Part shown: in pieces, positions 44,509 through 53,700 of the stretch
Position numbering within the stretch: position 1 is the stretch's first letter
Layout of the letters: each line of letters starts with the position of its first letter
From: Bradyrhizobium sp. CCBAU 051011
Lineage (GTDB): Bacteria > Pseudomonadota > Alphaproteobacteria > Rhizobiales > Xanthobacteraceae
Assembly (NCBI RefSeq): GCF_009930815.1
Contig: NZ_CP022222.1
Location: forward strand, 1,282,501-1,346,500
Direction: 5' to 3'
DNA length: 64,000 nucleotides
The notes under the pieces: generated by a model
Seen by the model: only the letters and a program-made list of their open reading frames with translations
What the model was told of the DNA's origin: nothing
The model's database searches: none
Position numbers and translations under genes: made by a program

Positions 44509-44593
44509 GCCCCTGTGGCGGAACTGGTAGACGCGCTCGACTCAAAATCGAGTTCCGCAAGGAGTGCTGGTTCGATTCCGGCCAGGGGCACCA
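44509..44593 (+). tRNA. tRNA-Leu (anticodon CAA)
   Basis: An 85-base cloverleaf. The acceptor stem GCCCCTG pairs with CAGGGGC, and A-CCA is encoded. The anticodon stem CTCGA/TCGAG encloses CTCAAAA, giving anticodon CAA, for Leu codon TTG. The T arm has GGTTCGATTCC. A long variable arm, GTTCCGCAAGGAGTGC-like, fits a class II tRNA. It is a possible integration target; foreign-looking remnants lie just downstream. Confidence 0.92.
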
Positions 44594-44793
44594 GAACGAA
44601 AATAGCAATAATAACAATAGCTTAATCGATTGGTTCGATTCCAAATTTCCCGGGAAACTTTTCGCGATACATTGAAAACACAAGCAAAAATTCGCTCCAG
44701 CTGTCCGTTTTGTTGGCATTTTTGTTGGTATCGCGAAACCAAACGTTCGCCGGAGGATTTGGATATTCCGAACAAGGGGCCGGCATGCCCCGT

Positions 44794-45165
44794 TCACCAC
44801 TTTTCGCGTGACGTTCGGACGTCAACCTCAAATGACCAACCCCGAGGTGGCTGGCCATAGAGGAACGCGAACGCGTTCACGATTGCTTCGATGCTGATCA
44901 GGCTTTCTTCCCGGCTGGCTGCGTCGGGGAAGCGTTTGAAGATTTTGTCCCCGGCGATTGCGCCATCGACGATGACATGACCGACGTGGATTCCATCCTC
45001 GGCGTATTCCTTCATGGCCTGCGCGAGCGTTCGAAGCCCCTTCGCTGAGTTGAGCGCGGCATAGTTCGGCCTGCCGCGAAGCGATGCGCAGTAAAGAGGA
45101 TCGTGCCTCTTTTCTTTGGCGGCACGCGAGGGATTGCCTCCCGGCCGAACAGAAAAGCCGCCAAA
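44794..45165 (-). pseudogene. 3' fragment of a short-chain dehydrogenase/reductase gene
   Basis: The minus strand reads KRGTILFTASLRGRPNYAAL, NSAKGLRTLAQAMKEYAEDG and HVGHVIVDGAIAGDKIFKRF, ending FEVDVRTSREKW. This is the C-terminal part of an SDR enzyme, with an NYAALNSAK segment corresponding to the YxxxK region. The Rossmann Gly motif and the N-terminal half are missing; upstream the frame is lost in unrelated DNA. Confidence 0.6.
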
Positions 45166-45546
45166 GCAAACGATACGCCAGGCTACAGAAGAGAGGTGTG
45201 GCGTAGCGTGGCGGAGAGAGTGTCAGTCAATCCCCGTTGACATCTAAGCAGTCTTACATTCCAGCACGTGGCTACCTACGGTCCTGGCTACCGGAGTCGG
45301 CGACCTGGCGAACTGGCGACGCCACTTCGGCCGCTAGACTGGCTAGCCCCGATGGATTGCTCGACAACTCATCGACTGCTCCTGGGAAGTACGGCCCCGC
45401 ATTGGAGACCTTGGACGAGGTTGCAATGGCGCAAACTGCCGACAATCCTGGCATTTCGGCATTGGCGTCTTCGAAACCGCCACCGAACGGCAAGCAATGC
45501 CGTGCAAACCCGCAAAGATGACCCGATGCCAATCGGGAGCCGAAGC
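45166..45546. other. Intergenic stretch upstream of the flavoprotein gene
   Basis: About 380 bases. The frame of the flavoprotein gene stays open to 45268 but has no family-like sequence there. A TTGCAATGGCGCAAA stretch near 45420 is weakly similar to the motif upstream of other cluster genes. Confidence 0.4.
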
Positions 45547-46986
45547 ATGTCCCAGTCAGTACACGTTCGGGCCTTTCGCAACCTTCTGGGCGGCGGGGGC
45601 GTTGTTGACGACCCAGAGCGGATCGCTGCCTACACAACGGATCAACGCCAGCTCTTCACGGGATCGACGTTTGCCGTGCTGAAGCCGGCGACGACGAAGC
45701 AGGTCGCCGATATCGTGCGGTTGGCAGCGCACCTGGGCGTCGGAATCGTTCCGCAGGGCGGCAACACCAGCTACTGCGGCGGCGCGACGCCGGATGCCTC
45801 CGGACGGCAGATCATCGTAAGCCTGGAGCGGATGGACAAGATCCGCGAAATCGACCCGGTCTCCATGACCATCGCTGTCGATGCCGGCGCCATCCTGAAG
45901 AACGTACAGGACACCGCGGCGGGCGTCGGACTTCTATTGCCGCTCAGCCTCGGCGCGGAAGGCAGTTGCCGGATCGGCGGCAACATCGGCACGAACGCCG
46001 GCGGACTGTCCGTCATCAGGTACGGGATGACCCGCGATCTGCTCCTCGGAATCGAGGCAGTGCTTTCGGATGGCACCGTGGTCTCCGACATGCGCAAGCT
46101 GCGGAAGAACAATACCGGCTACGACGTCAAACAGTGTTTCGTTGGAAGCGAGGGTACTCTCGGCATCGTCACTGGCGCAGTGTTGCGTCTCGCGCCCTTG
46201 CCGACTCGCCGCGCGACCGCATGGCTGATGCTTGCGAGGGACGCAGCGCTCGCTGAGCTTCTTGCATTGGTCCGTCGCGAATCCACTGACCTGCTGACCA
46301 CGTTCGAATTTATGACGGCCCGATCGATCGCGCTCGCGACCGCAGCCATGACCGACCCGCCCGGCCTTCGCGCCGGCTCCGGGGGCGCCGTCCTCGTCGA
46401 GTTCGACTCTTCCTCACGCCATCTCGATCTCGACGAACTGATGCAAGCCGTTCTCGCGGAGGCGATCGAGGCCGGATGGATCGAGGACGCGTTCCTGGCG
46501 CAGAGCGGATCACAGCGGACCGCGATGTGGCAGGTCCGCGAGGCTATCCCCGAGGGCGAGAAGCGCCGAAACGGATCGGTCAAGCACGACATCTCCGTAC
46601 CGCTTTCTTCCATTCGGCGCTTTCTGGATTTAGCAGACACACAGGTGCGGTCGTATGACGCCGACCTTGAGCTGTCCGTCTATGGACACATCGGCGACGG
46701 CAATCTGCACTACAACGTGCTCGTTCCTCCCGACGCCGACCGTATGGAGTTCACCAGGCGGATCGAAAGCAGCCTGTCGCTGCAACTCTACGACACGGCC
46801 GCGGCGCTCGGCGGCACGTTCAGCGCAGAGCACGGCGTCGGTCGGTTCAAGAAGCACCTTCTGGAGCGGTACGGCGATGTCGGCCGCATCGCCGCGATGC
46901 ACCGTATCAAGACGGCGTTTGATCCAGCGGATGTCATGAACCCCGGCGCGATCGTTCGCCCGTTGCGGAAGGAGCCTGCATCTTGA
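45547..46986 (+). CDS. FAD-binding oxidoreductase, GlcD/D-2-hydroxyacid dehydrogenase type
   Basis: A 479-residue flavoprotein from ATG 45547, with GGGAG eight bases upstream. The N-terminal FAD-binding domain (VAO/PCMH type) shows IVPQGGNTSYCGGATPDASG, LPLSLGAEGSCRIGGNIGTN and GGLSVIRYG; the C-terminal FAD-oxidase domain shows VYGHIGDGNLHYN with its His residues and GTFSAEHGVGRFKK. The end FDPADVMNPGAIV is typical. Members oxidise D-2-hydroxyglutarate, D-lactate or glycolate. In this setting it may oxidise a hydroxy acid made by the catabolic cluster. Confidence 0.8.
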   Translation: MSQSVHVRAFRNLLGGGGVVDDPERIAAYTTDQRQLFTGSTFAVLKPATTKQVADIVRLAAHLGVGIVPQGGNTSYCGGATPDASGRQIIVSLERMDKIREIDPVSMTIAVDAGAILKNVQDTAAGVGLLLPLSLGAEGSCRIGGNIGTNAGGLSVIRYGMTRDLLLGIEAVLSDGTVVSDMRKLRKNNTGYDVKQCFVGSEGTLGIVTGAVLRLAPLPTRRATAWLMLARDAALAELLALVRRESTDLLTTFEFMTARSIALATAAMTDPPGLRAGSGGAVLVEFDSSSRHLDLDELMQAVLAEAIEAGWIEDAFLAQSGSQRTAMWQVREAIPEGEKRRNGSVKHDISVPLSSIRRFLDLADTQVRSYDADLELSVYGHIGDGNLHYNVLVPPDADRMEFTRRIESSLSLQLYDTAAALGGTFSAEHGVGRFKKHLLERYGDVGRIAAMHRIKTAFDPADVMNPGAIVRPLRKEPAS

Positions 46987-47075
46987 ACCATCCGGCGGCC
47001 AGTCGGCGGATGCTTTCCTCAGGCCCCGTCGGCCACCTCTCCAGCACCTCTATCATCCAAATCGCCTTGTCCATG

Positions 47076-47104
47076 AAAAAAGAGCCACTCCGAAGGAGTG
47101 GCTC
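47076..47104 (-). terminator. Rho-independent terminator of ald
   Basis: On the minus strand GAGCCACTCC-TTC-GGAGTGGCTC is a perfect 10-bp stem followed by TTTTTT. It begins 43 bases after the ald stop codon. Confidence 0.85.
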
Positions 47105-47146
47105 AAGTCGGGGAGGAAACGCCCCGTAGGGACTGCTGAAATCGGA

Positions 47147-48259
47147 TCAGGCTGCAACCTGCTCGGTTGGTGAACATGGCAAGCCGAGACTCTCGGCCAC
47201 GGGCTTGGAGGTTAGCCGCCCGCGATGGACATTCAGCCCCGCACGCAGATGAGGATTTTCGAGCACGGCTGCGAATCCCTTGTTGGCGAGGGCCAGACCA
47301 AATGGCAGCGTAGCGTTGTTCAATGCCTGGCTTGACGTCAGCGGCACAGCTCCTGGCATGTTGGCGACGCAGTAATGGATGACACCATCCACCTCGTAAG
47401 TCGGATCGGCGTGCGTCGTAGGACGCGATGTTTCGAAGCATCCGCCCTGGTCGATGGCAACGTCCACGATCACGGCTCCCTTGCGCATCGAGCCCAACAT
47501 GCCGCGGCTGACCAGTTTCGGCGCGCTTGCACCTGGAACGAGCACAGCGCCAATGACGACGTCTGCGGCAAATACCTCGTTCTCGAGGACGTCTATCGTC
47601 GAGAACCTGGTACGAACACGCCCGTCGAACAACTCATCGAGTTCACGAAGCCGCGGTAACGATCGATCGAGAATGGTGACCTCGGCGCCCAGGCCCACCG
47701 CCATGCGTGCTGCATGCGTACCGACGACCCCGCCTCCGAGCACCACGACGCGGGCCGGTTGAACGCCCGGAACGCCCCCCAACAAAAGCCCTCGCCCACC
47801 CGCATGTCGCCTGAGGGCCGCACCCGCAGCTTCGATCGCCAGCCGACCCGCGACCTCGCTCATCGGCGCAAGCAACGGAAGGCCGCCGTGCGCATCAGTC
47901 ACGGTTTCGTAGGCGACCGCCGTGCATCCGGACGTCAGCAGACCCTTTGCCTGTTCTAGGTCGGGTGCCAGATGGAGATAGGTGAACAGGATCTGGTTCT
48001 CTCGGAGCAGCGTCCATTCTGAAGGCTGGGGCTCCTTTACCTTCACGATCATGTCGCTCGATGCAAATACGTCGCGCGCTGAGTCCAGAATCGTTGCGCC
48101 AGCCCTGCGATAGTCGTCGTCCGTCGCGCCGACGCCGGCGCCTGCGTCGGTCTCGACGATAACGCCATGGCCTGCCACCACATATTCCCGGACAGCTCCA
48201 GGCGTTAGGCCTACGCGATATTCATGCGTCTTGATTTCCTTGGGCACACCAATTTTCAC
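47147..48259 (-). CDS. ald: Alanine dehydrogenase
   Basis: A 370-residue enzyme. GTG 48259 is chosen because AAGGAGG lies six bases upstream; a TTG at 48265 would overlap that site. The N-terminal domain has KIGVPKEIKTHEYRVGLTPG with the substrate-binding Arg. The NAD domain has VVVLGGGVVGTHAARMAVGL, the Rossmann loop. Ald interconverts L-alanine and pyruvate plus ammonium with NAD. In a catabolic cluster it would move nitrogen released from alanine into ammonium, or recycle pyruvate for an omega-aminotransferase. A strong terminator follows. Confidence 0.88.
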   Translation of the reverse strand: MKIGVPKEIKTHEYRVGLTPGAVREYVVAGHGVIVETDAGAGVGATDDDYRRAGATILDSARDVFASSDMIVKVKEPQPSEWTLLRENQILFTYLHLAPDLEQAKGLLTSGCTAVAYETVTDAHGGLPLLAPMSEVAGRLAIEAAGAALRRHAGGRGLLLGGVPGVQPARVVVLGGGVVGTHAARMAVGLGAEVTILDRSLPRLRELDELFDGRVRTRFSTIDVLENEVFAADVVIGAVLVPGASAPKLVSRGMLGSMRKGAVIVDVAIDQGGCFETSRPTTHADPTYEVDGVIHYCVANMPGAVPLTSSQALNNATLPFGLALANKGFAAVLENPHLRAGLNVHRGRLTSKPVAESLGLPCSPTEQVAA

Positions 48260-48411
48260 CGGCAACCTCCTTCGGGCAAGCTTGCGAAGCGGAACGCGAA
48301 ATCGAGCAGAGCTTCAGCAACACCTAATGAGACAGCGCATGATCCAAAGGACATTGCGATATCCATTTGACGACCTTAACGCTGACTACAAAGTATCTCG
48401 GGTCCGGCCGC

Positions 48412-48465
48412 ATTGCGCAGTCGAAGTGAAGCAAAGTTCGGCACGATGTTGCATTGAAGATACGT
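48412..48465 (-). promoter_or_regulatory. Conserved upstream motif of ald (copy 1)
   Basis: ATTGCGCAGT at 48412-48421 and about 45 bases after it (AAGTTCGGCA, CATTGA) align without gaps to 53628-53680. The site lies about 155 bases before the ald start. A shared promoter or operator is inferred. Confidence 0.45.
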
Positions 48466-48645
48466 TAGAAGAAGTAATGTGCCGTGGGCCGCACGCTCTC
48501 GCAGCCATCGCATTTGCCCGGCCGCGGACATCCCTTCTTGATCTTCTGATTTCGGCGACGCCGGATCAGGCGCTGAAGGCACTACGCAATCTGCTGGAAC
48601 GTGCCGCCAAATGCGGCACACGAAGACTTCATGCACTGTGGCGTT

Positions 48646-50103
48646 TCAGCGATAGAATCCGAGAACAGCCTTCGTCTCGAGATATTCCTCCATACCCTCC
48701 AAGCCGTATTCCCGGCCGTTGCCGGAACGCTTGTATCCGCCAAAAGGTGCATTGGGGTCCCAGTCGGGATGATTGAGATGTACTTGACCCGACCGGATCT
48801 GCCCCGCGACCGCCCGCACCGTCTCCATGTCCGTGCCCTGCACATGCGCCCCGAGCCCGTACACGGTATCGTTGGCAATCTCGATCGCCTCCTCCACGGA
48901 GTCATAGGGAATGATCGATAGCACCGGGCCGAAGATCTCCTCCTGCGCGATCGTCATGTCACGATGGACGTTCGAAAAGATCGTCGGCCGCGCATAGAGC
49001 CCGATCCGCAGGTTGTCCGGCCGACCTCGCCCGCCGATGACGAGCTTGGCGCCTTCCTCCAGGCCGACACCGATCATGGCCTGAACTCGCTCGAACTGTG
49101 CCCGGTTGGCGATCGGACCATGGGTCGTGCTTTCCGCCACGGGATCGCCGACCACCATTTCGGAAGTAGCCGCCGCAGCGAGAACCTCGACCTCCGCCAT
49201 CTGTGAGCGGGACACAAGCATGCGCGTCGGCGCGCTACAGGATTGGCCGAGATTGCGGAAGGCGGCGGCGACGCCGAGCGGAACAGCCCGGCGCAGATTA
49301 GCATCCGGCAAGATGATGTTTGGCGACTTGCCGCCGAGTTCCTGCGCGACGCGCTTCACCGTGGGCGCCGCCGCTTGCGCGACGAGGACCCCCGCCCGCG
49401 TCGAGCCGGTGATCGAGATCATGTCGACTTGCGGATGCGACGCCAGAGCGGCGCCCACGATTGGGCCTGTCCCGTTGACGAGGTTGAATACGCCGGGCGG
49501 ACAGCCGGCGTCGTCCATCACCTCGGCGAACAGCAAGGCACTCAGCGGCGACAGCTCGCTGGGCTTCAACACCACAGTGCAACCGGCCGCGAGCGCCGGA
49601 CCGACCTTGGCCGTGATCTGATAAAGTGGCCAGTTCCACGGCGTGATGAGGCCGCAGACTCCGATCGCCTCGTGCATGATTGCGGTGCTGCCGCGCGGGG
49701 TGATGAACGGATAGGTCGCGAGATTGTCGCGGGCGACACGGATATGTTCGGCGGCCAGCGGCACTTGGGCCCGGCGCGCGTAGGTGATGGCGGCTCCCAT
49801 CTCGCATGTGAGTGCCTGCGCAAACATCTCCAGCCGCGCGAGCAGCAAACCATGGATGCGATCGAGCAGCGCCGCCCTCTCAGCGGGTGGCGCAATGGAC
49901 CAACCGGCGAAGGCTTGTCTGGCGGCGGCGACGGCGCAGTCCACATCGTCGGCATCGCCGAGAGCGACTTCGGCGATCGGCTGCTCGGTGGCCGGATTAA
50001 CGACGCTCGCCATGGCCGATCCGATCGGCTTCCGCCATTCTCCGTCGATGTAGAATTTGCCGACGAAGCCGGCTTCCGACAGGTATCGAACCGGCGACGT
50101 CAT
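48646..50103 (-). CDS. NAD(P)-dependent aldehyde dehydrogenase
   Basis: A 485-residue enzyme of the ALDH superfamily. The motif TPWNWPLYQI, the general base Glu in AQELGGKSP, and the catalytic Cys in NLGQSCSAPTRM near residue 291 are all present; FGPVLSIIPYD and the final FGGYKRSGNGREYG are typical. It would turn an aldehyde, such as one produced by the adjacent amine oxidase, into an acid. Its ATG overlaps the stop of the FAD oxidase gene (ATGA), so the two are translated together. Confidence 0.85.
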   Translation of the reverse strand: MTSPVRYLSEAGFVGKFYIDGEWRKPIGSAMASVVNPATEQPIAEVALGDADDVDCAVAAARQAFAGWSIAPPAERAALLDRIHGLLLARLEMFAQALTCEMGAAITYARRAQVPLAAEHIRVARDNLATYPFITPRGSTAIMHEAIGVCGLITPWNWPLYQITAKVGPALAAGCTVVLKPSELSPLSALLFAEVMDDAGCPPGVFNLVNGTGPIVGAALASHPQVDMISITGSTRAGVLVAQAAAPTVKRVAQELGGKSPNIILPDANLRRAVPLGVAAAFRNLGQSCSAPTRMLVSRSQMAEVEVLAAAATSEMVVGDPVAESTTHGPIANRAQFERVQAMIGVGLEEGAKLVIGGRGRPDNLRIGLYARPTIFSNVHRDMTIAQEEIFGPVLSIIPYDSVEEAIEIANDTVYGLGAHVQGTDMETVRAVAGQIRSGQVHLNHPDWDPNAPFGGYKRSGNGREYGLEGMEEYLETKAVLGFYR

Positions 50104-51377
50104 TGGAAGCGGTCCTTGATCCGGTAGTAGGCGCCAACCAGGGGGAGGAACCAGGGAGGACCGAGATGACCCGGAATGGCCGGCCAGGCAAAGTCTTTCC
50201 AGGGATTGAGCTCGGCGCGCCCGTCCATGACCTCAGCCATGATTGTCCCCATCAGGGTCGACATCTGGGTGCCGTGGCCGCTATAGCCCATGGAATAGTA
50301 GATGCCGTTGTGTTCGCCGGCGCGGGGCAGCCGGTCGCGCGTCATGTCGACCATTCCGCCCCAGCAATAATCGATGCGCACGCTGCGAAGCTCGGGGAAG
50401 ACCTCGTGCAGCGCAGCCTGCAAGATCGCGCCGCTTTTCTCGTCTGAAGTCGGATTGGAGATGGCGAAGCGCGCGCGTCCACCGAACAGCAGCCGGTTGT
50501 CGGGCGTTGTTCGGAAGTAGTTGACCAGGTTCTTGGTGTCGACTGCCATCCGGCGGCGTGGCAGGAGCCGATCGAGGCTCGCGATGGGCAAGGGCTCGGT
50601 CACGATCAGGAAGGCGCCGACCGGCACGATGCGGCGTCGAATCCAGCCCAGCGGTCCTGTCTGCGAGATGCCGCTCGCGAGCAGAACCTGCGAGGCTCGA
50701 AGCTTGCCCTTGGGTGTCTCGATGTCGTGGCCTCCGCGGGCGGCGGGTCGAAGACCGGTCATCGGCGTCTGCTCGTGGATCTCGACGCCGCGCCGCGCCG
50801 CCGCTTCTGCAAGGCCGCGGACGAAGCGTCCGACATGCATGCCCGCGCTCTTGCGGTAGATCAGCCCGCCGTAATAGCGCTTCGATCCCACCTCGCCGGC
50901 GAGATCAGAACGGCTCACCATCATCGTGTCGGGATCGACATTGGCGGCGAGCAATTCCTGGCTGCGCGCCAGCTTGTCATAGTGCTCAGGCCTCGCCGCA
51001 AGCTTGATCTTGCCGACGCGCGCGAAGTTGCAGTTGATCTTCTCCTCGGTAACCAGCCGCTCGACCGTATCGACGCCGGCGTCGAAGGCCCGATAGAGCC
51101 GGTCGGCGACGTCCTTGCCGAGCTTGGCCGAGAGCGTGCCGTAGTCCTGAGCGAACCCGTTGTTGCACATCCCGCCGTTTCGGCCGGACGCAGCGTGCCC
51201 GATTGTCTCGGCTTCGAGCAGCACGACGCGTGCGCCCTTCTTGGCGAGCGCCAGCGCGGCAGAAGAGCCCGTCAGCCCGCCACCGATCACTGCGACGTCG
51301 CAGGTGCCCTGCACCGGCCCCGCGGCGGCGCTTGTGAATGGCTGCGATGTGTCCAACCAGTAGGATGTGAGCTTCAT
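50100..51377 (-). CDS. FAD-dependent amine/amino acid oxidase, PuuB-like
   Basis: A 425-residue protein of the DAO family. The Rossmann motif VAVIGGGLTGSSAALALAKK lies near residue 28, and ASGRNGGMCNNGFAQDYG follows, as in gamma-glutamylputrescine oxidase and related enzymes. The C-terminal YSMGYSGHGTQMS binds FAD. It should oxidise a primary or secondary amine to an imine or aldehyde. The directly coupled aldehyde dehydrogenase supports that. Two more members of the family lie in this cluster. Confidence 0.8.
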   Translation of the reverse strand: MKLTSYWLDTSQPFTSAAAGPVQGTCDVAVIGGGLTGSSAALALAKKGARVVLLEAETIGHAASGRNGGMCNNGFAQDYGTLSAKLGKDVADRLYRAFDAGVDTVERLVTEEKINCNFARVGKIKLAARPEHYDKLARSQELLAANVDPDTMMVSRSDLAGEVGSKRYYGGLIYRKSAGMHVGRFVRGLAEAAARRGVEIHEQTPMTGLRPAARGGHDIETPKGKLRASQVLLASGISQTGPLGWIRRRIVPVGAFLIVTEPLPIASLDRLLPRRRMAVDTKNLVNYFRTTPDNRLLFGGRARFAISNPTSDEKSGAILQAALHEVFPELRSVRIDYCWGGMVDMTRDRLPRAGEHNGIYYSMGYSGHGTQMSTLMGTIMAEVMDGRAELNPWKDFAWPAIPGHLGPPWFLPLVGAYYRIKDRFQ

Positions 51378-51449
51378 ATCGACCTCTGATTCTCGCGATC
51401 TGAATGCTGGGCATCCGCAAATCGTGACGGCGCAACTCTGTTTGACGAC

Positions 51450-52634
51450 CTACCAGCCGCGCATTCGCGGCCACTGAGCTTCGATTGTGTCGCTCCCGGC
51501 GGAGACGACGTTGTACAACTCGTGTTGCGACGCCGTGGCACAGGCGTGATTGGGCAGAATCCTGACTTTCGCGCCGATAGGAAGATCCGGCAAAGCTTCG
51601 GCAGATCCGGGCCTGATGGCGAGGATGCCGTGCTCCTGGCTCGCCTGCGCGACGATGAGGTCGGGATAGATCTTGCCGGACAAATCGCAGACGAGGCCGT
51701 AACCTTGGTCGATCCGCTGCGCCGCGGTGCCGCGATCGCGTGACAGGGCCATCCAGCCGGCATCGACCAGAATCCAGCCCTTCTCCGGCTTCGTGCCGAT
51801 CACGGTGGCGAGCACCGAAATCGCGATATCGTCGGTCGTGCAAACACCGACACCGAGCATCACTAGATCGAAGAACATGTAGACGCCCGCCCGCATCTCC
51901 GTAACGCCGGTCAGGTCTTCGGCAAAATGAGCAGTCGGCGTCGAACCGACGCTCACGACAGGGCATTCATGCCCCGCCGTGCGCAACGTCGTTGCGGCAG
52001 CGACGGCCACGGCGCGTTCGTTCTCCGCAGCCGCGACAAGGGCTTCGGGCGTGCAGAGGCCGTAGGATTCGCCGGCATGGGTGAGAATGCCGGCGAGCTC
52101 TACACCTGCCTCGGCAAGGGCGGCCGCGACCGTGATGAGCTTGGGATCGGTGGCGGTCAGCCCGCCGCGGTGACCGTCGCAGTCGATCTCGATGAAGGCG
52201 GACGGCGCCACACCCGCGATGCGACCGGCCATGCCGAGCATCGTCGCCTGTTCGGAAGAATCGAGCAGCACCTTGAGGTCGATGCCTACTTTCCGTAGAC
52301 GCATTGCTCTGTCGGCGGCGTGCGGTGCCAGACCCACGGCATAGGTCATGTCCCGGAAACCATGCCGTGCAAAGTACTCGGCCTCCGCCAAAGTGGAGAC
52401 AGTAATTGGCCCCAACCCGGACCAATAGGCGCGCCGGGCGACGTCAATGGATTTTCCGGTTTTCATATGGGGACGCAGCACGACGCCTCGCGCGGCCATA
52501 CGAGAGGACAGACGGGCGAGATTGCGATCGAGCCGGTCTTTGTCGAGCAGGAGAGCCGGAGTTGCCAACGTCCCCACCGTTGCGGCTGTCTCGCCGTTCT
52601 GGATATTTGGTCCGCGCATCTCCTGCCCTAGCAC
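51450..52634 (-). CDS. D-threonine aldolase / D-serine dehydratase-like PLP enzyme
   Basis: A 394-residue fold-type III PLP enzyme. TLATPALLLDKDRLDRNL and the PLP lysine in RPHMKTGKS (near residue 58) mark the alanine-racemase-like barrel. The C-terminal PNHACATASQH supplies the His and Cys that bind a metal in D-threonine aldolase and D-serine dehydratase. GTG 52634 is chosen because GGGGGAG lies seven bases upstream. It would cleave or deaminate a D-hydroxyamino acid. The 12-base gap to the GNAT gene upstream implies one transcript. Confidence 0.8.
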   Translation of the reverse strand: MLGQEMRGPNIQNGETAATVGTLATPALLLDKDRLDRNLARLSSRMAARGVVLRPHMKTGKSIDVARRAYWSGLGPITVSTLAEAEYFARHGFRDMTYAVGLAPHAADRAMRLRKVGIDLKVLLDSSEQATMLGMAGRIAGVAPSAFIEIDCDGHRGGLTATDPKLITVAAALAEAGVELAGILTHAGESYGLCTPEALVAAAENERAVAVAAATTLRTAGHECPVVSVGSTPTAHFAEDLTGVTEMRAGVYMFFDLVMLGVGVCTTDDIAISVLATVIGTKPEKGWILVDAGWMALSRDRGTAAQRIDQGYGLVCDLSGKIYPDLIVAQASQEHGILAIRPGSAEALPDLPIGAKVRILPNHACATASQHELYNVVSAGSDTIEAQWPRMRGW

Positions 52635-52646
52635 TTCGCTCTCCCC

Positions 52647-53519
52647 CTAGCCGAACGACTGGTTGGCGATCGCAAAGGTCCGCGCTGGTCCGGTCGACAG
52701 CGGCGGCGTTCCCAGAACCATGGTCGTGGCATCTCCGACCTGCTGCAGACCGATGCCTTCGAGCCACTCTCCGAGCTGCGATGAGGCAGAGGTGTCGATC
52801 CGGACGAAAGCACGCCCGAGAGCTGCGAGCGCAGCTTCGATCAGCGCACGTGCATCGGTCGGGCTCTCGGCCACGACAGGACCGATGACATGCCCGCGGC
52901 CGAAATGGCGGGAGATGGCGTAGCCGCGAGGCATGCCGTCACGCAGCAGGACATAACCGTCACCGCTCTGGACGAGCCGATCCAGTAGCCGACGCCTCTC
53001 CCAACCCGTGGCCTGCCGATCGAGACGTGCGATCGTCTCGAGATCCGATGCAGCCATTGCCCTGACGAGGCACGACTGTGGCGCCTCATGGCATTCCCCG
53101 GGAATTCCCTGATGCTGGTGGATTATCCCGATAGGGACGAAGCCGCGGCGCTGGTAGAGCGTGAAGCCTTCGGCCGTCGAATTCAGCACGATGGTTCGGG
53201 GATAGGCTGACGCCAGCAACGCATCCATAAGCCGCGCACCATAACCGTGGCCCTGAGCGGCTTTGGCGACGATGATCATCCCGGCTGAAGCATGGGTCTC
53301 GCCGTAGGGCCACCAGCCCGCGGTCCCAATCACCACACCGGCGCGCTGCAGAACAAAGCCCCGACCCAACTGCTGCGCGACTTCCCAATCCTCGATCCGA
53401 TAGGGCCAGGACATCTCTTGCGAGAGCTTTAGGGCGCCTTCCAGATGCGCTTTCGCGAAAGGAACCAGGACCACGTCTTCATTGTCGTGATCTGCGGCCT
53501 GGTGAGCTGCGTTTGTCAT
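52647..53519 (-). CDS. GNAT N-acetyltransferase with tandem domains
   Basis: A 290-residue protein with two GNAT-like halves. The first (15-130) has MIIVAKAAQGHGYGARLMDA, with the acetyl-CoA loop Q-x-x-G-x-G/A, and YQRRGFVPIG. The second (150-275), in which DLETIARLDRQATGWERRR stands out, resembles the YitH/HolE-type C-terminal domain. It may acetylate the substrate or an intermediate. It is the first gene of the four-gene run GNAT, aldolase, oxidase, aldehyde dehydrogenase. Confidence 0.75.
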   Translation of the reverse strand: MTNAAHQAADHDNEDVVLVPFAKAHLEGALKLSQEMSWPYRIEDWEVAQQLGRGFVLQRAGVVIGTAGWWPYGETHASAGMIIVAKAAQGHGYGARLMDALLASAYPRTIVLNSTAEGFTLYQRRGFVPIGIIHQHQGIPGECHEAPQSCLVRAMAASDLETIARLDRQATGWERRRLLDRLVQSGDGYVLLRDGMPRGYAISRHFGRGHVIGPVVAESPTDARALIEAALAALGRAFVRIDTSASSQLGEWLEGIGLQQVGDATTMVLGTPPLSTGPARTFAIANQSFG

Positions 53520-53616
53520 GATCGGTCAACGTCTCTTCCTCGGGTTGCCGGGCTACTCGCCAGTGCCCGGCGGGCGAGGGCTTCCGACGATCCTCGCATG
53601 TCAGCAACGTACCTTG

Positions 53617-53680
53617 GGCCCGACAGCATTGCGCAATCAGACTAGAGCGAAGTTCGGCAGAGTATTTCATTGATGGTGCG
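53617..53680 (-). promoter_or_regulatory. Conserved upstream motif of the GNAT operon (copy 2)
   Basis: The perfect 10-base palindrome ATTGCGCAAT is at 53628-53637, followed by AAGTTCGGCA and TCATTGAT. The block aligns over about 55 bases with 48412-48465, at about 110 bases before the start of the GNAT gene. Confidence 0.5.
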
Positions 53681-53700
53681 CCAGAACGACCGATCTGCTG

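Noticed and set aside
44459..44800. Minus-strand frames across the tRNA
   Set aside because: They read through the tRNA-Leu; such peptides are common false annotations.
48400..48470. Sigma-54-like GGCACG...TGC sequence within the conserved motif
   Set aside because: Spacing between GG and GC is one base short, it is on the wrong strand for ald, and it is not kept in the second copy.
49243..50127. Plus-strand ORF of 294 codons
   Set aside because: Antisense to the aldehyde dehydrogenase, which has all catalytic motifs.
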